Assembly: GCA_016508695.1 (NCBI GenBank)
Contig: VNKQ01000005.1
Span: 434,001-498,000 of the forward strand
DNA from: Hyphodiscus hymeniophilus
Taxonomy: Eukaryota > Ascomycota > Leotiomycetes > Helotiales > Hyphodiscaceae
DNA length: 64,000 nucleotides
Direction: 5' to 3'
The notes under the pieces were generated by a model. The model ran no database searches, had not been told where the DNA came from, and saw only the letters and a list, made by a program, of their open reading frames with translations. This document shows, in pieces, positions 45,477 through 55,283 of this stretch. Made by a program: the position numbers and the translations under genes. Position 1 is the first letter of the stretch, and each line of letters begins with the position of its first letter.

Positions 45477-47180
45477 GATTGAGCCCATAGCTCACTCGTC
45501 ATTCTTTTAAAGTAGGAGAGAGTCACTCTTTGAATCTTCTTTTGTCACTTGTCTAGCGATTCGGCGTTCGGGATGGCATCTGGAGGCGTTCGTCATACCC
45601 TATCATATCATACATCAAGCAGATGATGACAAAAGCAGTTGCGATTTCGCTAGGTAATAGACAGATAGATACCTAGTGAGCAGAGCTTGAAAGGGCTCCA
45701 ATGAAAGTTCTGGAACTTGATATGTTGCGAGATGGTATGTGGTGATATCAAGTAGTGACGTTAAGAATGGCGAGAAACCGCAACGTGGAGAGTGAAGCGA
45801 GCGCTTTTGATTCTTCACAACCCGACTCGACCTGGGAATCTTGCAATTCTGCATCACTTAGCTCGAGCGGTCAGCTTTCTCGGTCTTCACTAGGTGTTTG
45901 ACAGGCAGGTATTTCGCTGTGGGTTGGTGAATTCAAGGCTTTGGGTGGAACACTGGAAGCCTGGATGCAAGGTTGACTGGAGAATCGATCGTCATGACTG
46001 AATGATGGTCGATGGATGGATGGGTGGGTGGGTGTGTGCTTGTGACGAGAAGAGAGTAGCTACCTATGATGGAATTGGGGGGCCTCAAACCCTAGGCGTA
46101 GACAGGTGTAGAGTACTACGATATAGATGTGCCAGCGCATTTCGCATGTCCTGTGTGTGTCCTCCCAGGGTCCCGTGGATGGGTTCTATCTCTGTCGAAT
46201 CTAAGTGACTAGCGAGAGTGATTTATTTTTTCAATCTGCTGAACGCTAGCATTATTCATTCAGCGCTAGATTCTCGTCTGCTCTATGAGGATGCTGAATA
46301 AAATATACTCAGCCATGAAGCTGGAGTTGAACGTCTTTTAACCGCTTGATGGAATTTGGACTAAAGCGTGGTTTAACAGCAGATTCTAGTCTATCCGTCT
46401 GTCAGAAACCCGCCCAATGCCTTGATGACTTGATCTAATGAGTCGGGCGGTTCATTGTAATTGAATAGGGTTGAGCCACAACATCAAGAAAAAAAAAGCT
46501 ATTTGCGAGTGCCACTAGGCAGGTTACTCTATATCAGTCGACTTAAGTAGGTTTGTTCGAGAGCAGTAGCTCAAGAATTATAAAGGTTTTCCAAAAGGAC
46601 TACTATTTTCTTATATTCCTTTTCTGGTATCATTATGTATCAATTATGTCATGAACAAAAACGTCCGACTTCTTACATGGACCTACGACGAAACAGAAAT
46701 CTTAGATTACTGTTTATAGTTTTCCAGTCTAGTAAAGCCTACATCTGTAACTTTATCTTCCATTACTGCTAAGCCAAGTTCATTGGACAGTATCATAACA
46801 AGAAAGGTGATGATTAAGATACTGGAGCACTTAACCACGTCGGCCTTCACCGAATCAGGAACGGTCGTCACACTTTACCATCATGGCCCCTTAGGTCTGC
46901 TGTTCGTCGACAGAGGTCTTTTCTCCACTTCTGCCGAGCTCGTTCGGTGAGAAATCCTCATGACAGTCACTTCGAGGGAAGTAAGCCGGCCAGACATTAC
47001 TCCTGATTCCGGAAGCTCAGGTGAAACTCCAAGGCAATGACCAAGGTGTTGGAATCACAGCTCTAACCTCCCAATTGTTCAGTCGCACTACTCCAGCCCT
47101 ACCTGTAATAATAGAAGGCTCGGCACGGGTCCACCATCGTTCGGTTTATCACGATAGATACTTGTGTATCGCAACGCAAC
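45477..47180. other. Intergenic, 1.7 kb
   Basis: No gene recognised. A short GGAT/GGGT-type microsatellite occurs at about 46010-46036 and an A-run near 46490. Otherwise nothing to report. Confidence 0.4.
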
Positions 47181-48065
47181 TTATCTAAAAAAGAGCTTTA
47201 TGTTCTGAGAAACAACGTCAGGAGCCTCCTCTGGTATATAATGGCCACAATCGACACTCGCACCATCCACATTAACATCTGGAGCAGCAACGTCCTTCCA
47301 TTCCCTCACCGCATCAAAGCATCTCTCAATCACTCCATGCCTCCCCCACAGTACTCTCAGCGGACAATGTATCAATCTCCCCTCCTCCAGATCGTCCTTC
47401 GCCTCATCCATATCCACGCTCGCGCTCGCCCGGTAATCCTCACACATCGCATGGACGGCATCCGTGTCCTCGAGAACCCTCACGTACTCCTCAAACACAC
47501 CCGCATCGAAGGGCGCCAGTCCCGCGTGTCTACCGCCCATGAACAGCTCGGCCCACTTCCGCGGGTCCAGCCCGATCATGGTTTCTGGTAGTGGCGCCTC
47601 TTGAATGAGGAAGAACCAGTGGAAATATGCCGTCGCGAACTCGAAATCCGTCTTGCTATACATTGCCAACGTCGGACATATATCGAGGAAGATGGCTTTC
47701 CGGACCCGATCCGGGTAGTTTACAAGCAGCTTGTGTGCCACACGAGCTCCTCGATCGTGTGCGCCGACGAAGAAAGACGTAAAGCCAAAGTTCTCCATCA
47801 CAACACTGCAATCACGTGCCATGACTGTCTTGGAGTATTGAGCGATGCCAGAGGGCTTGGATGATGCCCCATAGCCACGGATATCGAGTGCTACGATTGT
47901 GAAGTCCTGCACGAGCTGCGGCGTCACTCTGTGCCAGATGTGGTGGGTTTGGGGAAAGCCGTGGAGGAGCAGCAGAGGAGGGCCCGAGCCGCCGCGAATG
48001 CCGTGGACTGAGACGGAAGGGTCTGACTGAGTTATTATGTCGAAGCTTGTGAAATTTTCGAACAT
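47181..48065 (-). CDS. Fluoroacetate/haloacetate dehalogenase-like alpha/beta hydrolase
   Basis: 294 aa, single exon. An alpha/beta-hydrolase with oxyanion-hole motif LLHGFPQ and nucleophile motif GAHDRGARVAH. Against bacterial fluoroacetate dehalogenase (RPA1163 numbering from memory), the key residues are present with a near-constant offset: nucleophile D104 (D110), carboxylate-binding R105 and R108 (R111, R114), D128 (D134), halide-pocket H149, W150 and Y211 (H155, W156, Y219), and catalytic H275 (H280). An ordinary epoxide hydrolase would usually show HDWG instead of HDRG. The expected reaction is hydrolytic loss of halide from a short 2-haloacid to give a 2-hydroxyacid; the true substrate is unknown and could be another small acid. 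It is divergent from a tartrate/D-malate dehydrogenase, 288 bp apart, suggesting shared regulation. No signal peptide. Confidence 0.85.
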   Translation of the reverse strand: MFENFTSFDIITQSDPSVSVHGIRGGSGPPLLLLHGFPQTHHIWHRVTPQLVQDFTIVALDIRGYGASSKPSGIAQYSKTVMARDCSVVMENFGFTSFFVGAHDRGARVAHKLLVNYPDRVRKAIFLDICPTLAMYSKTDFEFATAYFHWFFLIQEAPLPETMIGLDPRKWAELFMGGRHAGLAPFDAGVFEEYVRVLEDTDAVHAMCEDYRASASVDMDEAKDDLEEGRLIHCPLRVLWGRHGVIERCFDAVREWKDVAAPDVNVDGASVDCGHYIPEEAPDVVSQNIKLFFR

Positions 48066-48353
48066 ATTTAGATTTCGATGCTGTGTTACTGTATTAATGT
48101 GCTGTTGTACCGAGTGGTACTTGAGAACATTTTAACGTGTCTTCAGATGGAAGTTGCGCTTCATCTTTCAACCGTTTGCAGATTCAAGTGGAGCTGTGAT
48201 TCGTGCGGGAAGGAGCGTGGATGATCTTTCAGTCGCCTGTGAATCATCATCATCAATATTTATACTTGAATGAAATAGACTCAAAATAATGTGACTTCCG
48301 ACTCTTTTCCAAAATTGAACAGCTTATAAAAAGTGGAAAATTCCTCCAAGATC
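48066..48353. promoter_or_regulatory. Shared divergent promoter region, dehalogenase and dehydrogenase
   Basis: 288 bp between two divergent ATGs. No CGG-rich regulator site stands out here. The compact spacing is consistent with coordinated expression of two catabolic enzymes. Confidence 0.45.
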
Positions 48354-49554
48354 ATGATTGAGACAGAAGTTTCTGACGGTTCTGACACAAGACATGGACA
48401 GGCATCCATTGTTGTACCTCCAAATAAAAGCCGCAGGTACAAGATAGCATCGATACCTGCCGATGGAATCGGCCCAGAAGTAGTCAGCGCAGCTATTGAC
48501 GTAGTTTCAAAGCTCGCCAAGACCCTGAAGACGTTCACGATCGAGTTCACACACATTCCTTGGGGAACAGCGTATTACAAGAAGACGGGCGCCTATGCCG
48601 ACGAGAACGTTCTCGATGTTCTGCGGAGTTATGACGCCGCACTCTTCGGCTCAGTTGGTGCTCCAGGTACTTGCCCCGTCACAGGGAATGGAGACAGAGT
48701 GCTGATTATCTCGTGCAGACGTTCCTGATCACATTTCGCTGTGGGGACTCTTGCTTGCGATTCGAGGACCTCTTCAGCTTTACGCTAATGTGCGTCCGGT
48801 CCGGACATTCCCTGGCACTCAGTCTCCCCTTCGAACTGTGGGAGCCAAAGGCATCGACTGGTTGCTGGTCCGTGAGAACTCAGAGGGCGAGTATGCAGGC
48901 CATGGGGGCAGAAGCCATCGCGGGCAGACTTGGGAGACAGCCACAGAAGTGGCAATCTTCACCTACACAGGCATCGAGCGTATCATGCGATTCGCCTTTA
49001 CAGCTGCCCAGACTCGACCTCGAAAATTCTTGACCGTCGTGACAAAGAGCAATTCAATGCGCAACGGAATGGTGCTGTGGGACGAAGTAGCTTTGAAAGT
49101 ATCGAAGGATTTCCCTGACGTGAATTGGGATAAGATGCTCGTCGATGCAATGACGGTGCGGATGGTGAACCAACCGGACAGCTTAGATACGATCGTTGGT
49201 ACGAATCTGCACATGGACATTCTGAGCGATCTTGCAGCAGCATTGGCGGGATCGATTGGAGTTGCTCCGAGTTCAAACCTCGACCCGACGAGGAAGAACC
49301 CTAGTCTCTTTGAGCCGGTCCATGGCAGTGCTTTTGATATCACCGGAAAGGGCGTTGCGAATCCGGTGGCAACATTTTGGAGCGCGGCGGAGATGCTGGC
49401 GTGGCTTGGAGAGGAAGAGGCGAAGGAGAAGTTGATGGGTTGTGTAGAGAGGGTTTGTGAGGCCGGGGTTTTGACGAGAGATTTGGGAGGGACAGCCTCG
49501 ACGAAGGATGTTACGAAGGCGGTTTGTGATGAGATTGAGCTCCTTGGGAGGTAA
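48354..49554 (+). CDS. Tartrate / D-malate dehydrogenase family enzyme
   Basis: Two exons, 48354-48666 and 48719-49554, giving 382 aa. The 52-nt intron joins GSVGAP to DVPDHISLWG. The frame is open upstream to a GTG at 48333, but the first ATG is at 48354. It belongs to the isocitrate/isopropylmalate dehydrogenase family: IPADGIGPEVV near the N-terminus, RENSEGEYAGHGGR, KSNSMRNGMVLWDEV, and FEPVHGSAFDITGKGVANPVATFWS for NAD and divalent-metal binding. The DVPDHISLWGLLLAIR segment and HGGRSHRG point to the tartrate/D-malate dehydrogenase branch rather than leucine-pathway LeuB. These enzymes oxidise and often decarboxylate 2-hydroxy-dicarboxylates with NAD. The divergent dehalogenase-like neighbour could supply a hydroxy-acid, which is inference. 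Confidence 0.85.
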
Positions 49555-50807
49555 TAATTGGCGTGTGGATGTGATGGATCTTATTCTTTCCACAGCCTCC
49601 TCATTTTTGCCAGATCGATATTCTTCCCATACCGGGACAAACTTCTCCTTCAGCGTTGCTTCCGCAGGTGTCGAATTTCGTAGTGTCACCAATATCGCAA
49701 ACCTCAGACTCTCATCACCTTGATTCGATTCTTAGCCAAAGCCCTTCAGTAGCGTTGGCGATTCCAAAGCGTCCTCTTCAATCAGACTGGAACGGCGGAG
49801 ATGTCATATACCGCGTGCATGTACCTGTTGTATTCCAGCCAGGACGTTGGAGAACACCTTTCCTTCAAGTCCCAAGTCTCCAAATTCGGCATCGCACGGA
49901 ACTCGTAAACAAGTTGAAAACTCGAAATACCTTGGGAACGAGTATGTTGTAACCACTTGACACGCAGATACATACTTGTTCCTCAAGGTAAAAACTGGAG
50001 TTTAGTCACTGTAACAGTTGGTGGTGTAGTATTGGGAAGTCTCCTTTTCCCAGAGAACTTACGCCTACAGAGAGAATACCAGCCATCGACTTCCTTATCC
50101 AATGACTTCCTGAAAAATTACAGTATACACTTGATTTTCTTCTGGGATTGAAGGATTGAATGAACTCACTGGATCATACCTGCCATCGCTTAGCGATGAG
50201 TAGAGTGGTGAGGCCATTATCCGCACGAGAGACTTGCGCTTGAAGAGGAGACGGAAAAGAAAGTAGACACCTCGCAGTCGATCCACTTTCTTAAGCGGGT
50301 AACCAGCTGCTGGTTACCCGCTGAAACTCGAGAGTTTTGCTAAATTGGGCAACCTCTCCCTAAACTTTTTCGGAACCCTCCCTACTATTCGCTCGACTGG
50401 CTTTCGGTTTTTGCTTCACGCGTATTTGCACACATTTTCGTTGATGATGCTCCTCAGCCTCTGTAATGTAAGGTATCTCCAAAATCCCATGCACGTGACA
50501 TGTAGACATAGGCATACCTACTCTATTGTACTTCTCTGTACAGAGATGCTTATGGATCATTGATCTCAATGAAGTTTTCGATACCATATCTTTGTATTGG
50601 AAAAATCGGAAGGAGAACTAGAAAATGCTCAAGAGCCACGAATAAGTTTTCCAGCACGTGACAGCCGTTCTGACGGCGGTCTTCCTAATCGGCGCTTCTA
50701 CTGTTATTCACATCCAGCTTAGAAACCTCTCATTAAGCCTCAATTGGGGTTTCCTCACAAACTCAGAGGACTCAAAGTTCCGACCACTCTGCCACCTCAA
50801 GTCTCAA
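49555..50807. other. Intergenic with a 29-bp palindrome
   Basis: 1.25 kb between the dehydrogenase and the fungal_trans regulator. It contains a perfect 14-nt-arm palindrome (50294-50322) and CACGTG sites at about 50491 and 50656. I looked here for a Zn2Cys6-encoding exon for the regulator and found none. Confidence 0.5.
50294..50322. promoter_or_regulatory. 29-bp perfect palindrome, possible regulator site
   Basis: Arms AGCGGGTAACCAGC and GCTGGTTACCCGCT flank a single central T. It reads as CGG-N19-CCG, an inverted CGG pair of the kind bound by Zn2Cys6 dimers, and lies about 485 bp before the regulator ATG. It could instead be a transposon-end relic; the arms are too long to be a chance hairpin. 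Confidence 0.6.
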
Positions 50808-52854
50808 ATGTCGTCAACTGCCGTGCGGCCAATTGAGGTCGGATCCCTAACAACCTCGAGTCCAGAGGAGAGTCAATTTATCGGCAGCTCCAGTGGAGTG
50901 TTCTTTGTCAACACGGTCCACCGAGCTTTCGCAAAGTCGAAGAAAGTGAGAGACCTGGACCAAGGCTACAACCAGACGTCCTCAGCTCGTGATGCAGTAT
51001 CGGTCGAAAACTTCATTGTTGGCAGTGAGAGCCCACGGCGTTCCGAGTCAATCGATGTGACTGGGCGACCCCTAAACCACAATAGCCGTGGTTCTCAAGC
51101 TCTTGGAATACACAACAATGTGCTGGGGACTCCCCCTTCTCAAGAATGTGCAACGAGTCTTATAATGGTCTATTTCCAGACGTGGCATCCTCTTTTTCCA
51201 TTTCTTCATGGTCCTACGTTCTTGCAGGATGTTGAAGCTTATTATGCGAGCAACTCGAACCTTCAGTATCAGCCAGAACGGCAGCAAATTTGCCGCAACG
51301 TCGTGCTTCAATGCGTTTTCAACATCGCAGCTCTGGACAGACCTGGTCTTGGTATCCCCGATTTGTCACGAGTCGAATCATCTTCGAGTTTATTATCACT
51401 CCTTGGTATCGTCTCTACAAAGCATGATATTTCTGGACTCCAAGCACTTTTGGCGATGCAGCTATATCTGATAGCGACCATGTCTCTTCGTGCTGCTTCG
51501 ACAGTCGGAGGAGTCTTGGTGAAACTGCTCTTCCACGGGGGTTTTCATAGATGCCCTGTCAGGTACGCCCAGATTTCACGGCATGACTGCGAGATTCGAA
51601 AGCGCATTTTTTGGAGTGCCTATGCTACGGACCGGTATCTGAGCCAGGCTTTAGGCCATCCTCTCGGTGTACAGGACTCTGACATCGATGTTTGTATACC
51701 TGGTACCCATGAGCGGCATCAGACGGCTACTCGATCCCCAGCAGCAGGGGACGGGTCTGGAGAAGTCAGAGCACATCTTCCCCAGGACGATACAGACTCA
51801 TTACAGAGACTCTCGTATCCTGGCCATGGGGGAGTTCCCACAATGAGGATCACTCGACCAAACCAAGCCCAATCTGGAGAAGATGTCCAGTCCAACTACG
51901 TTGGCTGTTGTCGGATCACAGGGCGAGCACTGGAGTTGTTCCATAAGTCGCTTCAAAACCGCTCAGTCGATCACCGTCACATTACAATTCTAACATCCGA
52001 AGTACATTCATGGTGGAATAGTCTTCCCCGGCATCTTCAGGAGTGCACTACTAATGATGGTGTCAAGAATTTCTCGGTGCTCTTCAATCTTCTCTACCAA
52101 AGTCTGATAATTCTTATCAATCGACCGTTTCTCTCACTTACTCCGTCAGCTCCTGAATTCCGTCTAAGCTTACAAACTTGCGTTGAAGCAAGTCGGAAGA
52201 CTATCCTACTTCTGAAAGATCACGCCACCGCATTCTCATGGCCCGGGATTCTGTCGGGGACGTGGATGGCAGGACTGGTACTTGCATTTGGCTGCGAGCT
52301 GGATTTGTATCCTTTTGCTCAGGGAGCAACGTAAGTTAAGGCTCTTGCATTTATTCTATTCTGTCTGCACACTATATATATACACTGACTCGAACAGTGA
52401 GATCGAAACCTGCCTTTCAATATTACAGAAAATGAGTGATAGATTCTCGACAGCACGACATTGTCATGCCGTTCTTAGCATCTTACTAGATGATTTGGAC
52501 GCTCAGTTCAACGGTGACGGAGCAGCCCGTAAACCACCGGTTATGAGTGAAGTCCCTCACAGCAGAAGACATGAAATCTCATCGACGAATCTCAATACTC
52601 AGCCAGAAATATCCTCCGTCACACAGATTCAGCCAGGCACTTCAAGCCATCCAGACCATATGATGACTTCTGCGACGCGCACGCATTTGGCAGAACCATA
52701 TTTCGAGTACCAGTATCCCACCCCGGGGATGCCATGGCACGATCCCATGATATCTGGAGATATTGGAGATGTATTCGGTCAAGTTAGCTGGGAGGCACTG
52801 TTCGAAGGCGACGGCTCTGGATGGGAGGAATGGGACCTCGACGGTGGAAGGTAA
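50808..52854 (+). CDS. Fungal_trans regulator without a visible DNA-binding domain
   Basis: Two exons, 50808-52330 and 52398-52854, giving 659 aa. The first in-frame ATG is 50808; the frame is open upstream to 50658 without an ATG. Residues near the start (ESQFIGSSSGVFFVNTVHRAF) match the segment that normally follows a Zn2Cys6 cluster. The fungal-specific transcription factor domain then occupies about 115-400: FQTWHPLFPFLHGPTF, VFNIAALDRPG, LLAMQLYLIATM, KRIFWSAYATDRYLSQALG and SDIDVCIPG. No cluster is encoded in this frame or in any upstream frame back to the preceding gene. Either the DNA-binding exon has been lost, or the protein acts without DNA contact or through a partner. The C-terminus is acidic (WEALFEGDGSGWEEWD), as for an activation region. 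It is convergent with the Zn2Cys6 gene, 33 bp apart. Confidence 0.75.
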
Positions 52855-52887
52855 TCCCAATGCAGACCAAGTTTATCGTAACACAGT

Positions 52888-53897
52888 TCACCAAATAAAG
52901 GTATCTTGGAATTCTTTGGAAAGACCAAGAACCCCATTTCCATGACTCGAGTCTCGAGGCTGAGCTGTCGGCGTGGTGTAGCTTTTAATGGATGGAACAT
53001 AATTCTTGGAATTAGTCGAGATATGGGTTGGTGAGGCAGAGCCAAATCGCTGAACAGGCTGAAGACTGGTCTCGTCCTCTGCTACTGATGGGTAGTCCGA
53101 TACTGGTATGGACTCTAGGCTTTCGGCTGAGCCATGATCTATATCGGTCGCCGTGCCCGCGTCGAGCTCCATATTACCAGCAAGATTATGATCTGCCGTG
53201 TTCTTGACTCGTCGTCCATGCTTGATTCTTTCAGCTCCTCCAAAGCCGCCGATCCTAGCATCTCGCCACCGCAAGACATCATTCCTCGTTCTTAATGGGA
53301 AATTAGCCCATTCCCCCATTTTTTGCTTTTTCTCAGCAGCCGAAGTGGATCCTTCGCCTTCTCGAATATCCGAAGCATTGAGACACAAAAGCTGGGCATC
53401 GAACTCAGACACAGCTCCAAGCGCAATGATGAGGATCGCTTCTGTTTCCCGTAGACGCTGCTCAAGTAATTCATTGTAGGCCTTCGATGGACCGCTATAA
53501 TCGTTAGTGGCAAATATAAGATAAAGAGCGGTGAGATAGACCATACCGTTTCAATTGTTCGGGCCAGGCGCAAGGTTTCTTGAGAGCTCGGCAGCGGAGA
53601 CAAACCGGTCTATTTTCACCTTCAGTCCAAAATTCGCAGCAATCTCAATATCGCAGAAGAGGCAGAAAGAGCATAGTTTGTGACCTACTTCTCACCACCG
53701 CACTAAAGCACAAAAATCAGCAGAGCTGTTCTAGCTTGAATTTGTGAAGAAAGGCGGACCTTCTGCTTCCGTAGTCGACATCCGTTGCACGCAATCGTGC
53801 TTCTAGACAATCTCTCCTTTCTCTCTCTCGCACCTCCACTTCTCTTCGTCTCTTCCTCTCCACCACCACTCCCAGCCCTTCTACTACCTATGGGCAT
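52888..53897 (-). CDS. Small Zn(II)2Cys6 DNA-binding protein
   Basis: Four exons: 53897-53760 (138 nt), 53702-53696 (7 nt), 53643-53547 (97 nt) and 53494-52888 (607 nt), giving 282 aa with all phases matching. Residues 35-47 carry ACNGCRLRKQKC (C-x2-C-x6-C), then after the microexon NRPVCLRCRALKKPC (C-x2-C-x6-C), so the six zinc ligands are completed only by splicing. The 7-nt exon TGCGGTG supplies the third cysteine; the downstream frame cannot be reached otherwise without a stop, but so short an exon needs transcript support. After the cluster comes a short helical linker (YNELLEQRLRETEAILIIALG), then polar sequence. No fungal_trans domain is present and the protein is short, the reverse of its convergent neighbour. 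Role unknown; perhaps it partners that regulator. Confidence 0.62.
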
Positions 53898-54893
53898 CGA
53901 TCCTTCCTCCCGCCTTGTTCCACCAGTATTGATTCTTCCTCAAAACGGCCTTATCACGAAAGTCCCACAGCCAGATATCGAGCCTTCCTACCCCGCACAA
54001 CGTAAATATATTATTCTTCCCCAGCAAATTGTCAACTGCACCGACAGGAGCGGTGGGTTTTCAAAACTCTAGCACAGGCAATTTGGAAACACAAATGTAG
54101 CTGTAATAAATCGGTAGATATCGATCTCATGAATGAAGATAAGAGTTTCGAGGTCTCGGAAGCGTTAGCTTCAAATTTCACCCGGCTTTGAGATGGTGTC
54201 CCACGTCACGTGCTTGTGCTTAAGCTCCTGGTAAGGAGAGGGGCGACCACTTTGGGTTTCTCATTGCTTGAATATTGGGAGAAGTATTGTGTGCCGGGTA
54301 CTGGTCATTCAACTTCTTCCGGGGTTTTAAGTTGAGGATGGCCGAATATTTTCAGCATTTCATGGCAAAGCTCTTCTGCAAAAAATAGCAAAGGAAGGTG
54401 AAATATCCTCATATTTTCTGTACCAAGCGTCCTCCAATTTAAATCCTCCTCAATCTCCAATCTCCTGTTCTGAGCCTCACCTCAACCTCCAGACCCCAAT
54501 CCCACTATTCTCCTCTATCTCTCTTCCCCTTCCTGTCCAACCTGCAGGCTCCAATTTTCTGTTAATATGCCTTGGTGAATGCGTCTTCCCCACTAGATAC
54601 CTCGATTTCACACACTGCATTTCCCTCTACAGCTAACGTTACTCTCGATACCCTCCTCCAACCAACTCTCTAGTTATGGGCAGCAACACATCTTTCGAAT
54701 CGGCTCCTCATATCTAGATAGAGGCCTCTCCTCGGACGACCTATCTCTTTTGCCGGGGTGCGCGTCTTCTCATGGAGACCGTCGTGTCGACCCCTTAACT
54801 AGCAATTCTCTTGTCGTGAATAGATCGCTCGAATCGATATAAGCTTGCCCAACGTGGCTTTGCGGATATAGAATCGAGTATTCCCTCGTCCCC

Positions 54894-55091
54894 AATCAGC
54901 TTGTGAGACGCCTCAAACGTGGCTTCTTGGAGATAAATCACACTCGCGCTCCTTGTTCCTCTCTCTTCGTGTGATTCGATTCGATAGAATATAATCAACT
55001 TGTGAGACGCCTCAAACGTGGCTTCTTGGTGATAAATCAAACTCGCGCTCCTTGTTCCTCTCTCTTCGTGTGATTCGATTCAATAGAATAT
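54894..55091 (+). repeat. 99-bp tandem duplication
   Basis: Two adjacent copies, 54894-54992 and 54993-55091, differing at only a few positions (for example AGC/AAC near the start and GATAGAAT/AATAGAAT near the end). The near identity suggests recent duplication. No further copy is seen in the window, although a partial related phrase (CAACGTGGCTT) occurs just upstream at about 54850. Confidence 0.9.
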
Positions 55092-55249
55092 CGATCCTCC
55101 GTCCGTATACCTCGTTGGTTGATATCCGTGTAGCCCGTTGCTTCGAATCCAGCATATTGTATTCGATGGGAATAAGGCTTCGCGTGGTGTAATCAGGGGA
55201 GATCCCTACCACCGTCGATTCGATTGTGATCCAATATTGGCTCTGCAGA

Positions 55250-55283
55250 CAATATCGACACGGTCGCAAGCGTGTCGATATTG
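55250..55283. repeat. 13-bp-arm inverted repeat
   Basis: CAATATCGACACG, an 8-nt spacer, then CGTGTCGATATTG: perfect arms. Function unknown; it lies in gene-poor DNA beside the 99-bp duplication. Confidence 0.85.

Noticed and set aside
47181..48065. Epoxide hydrolase as the main call
   Set aside because: The nucleophile motif is HDRG with a second Arg three residues later, and a His-Trp pair and Tyr occupy the halide pocket, which fits fluoroacetate dehalogenase better than epoxide hydrolase.
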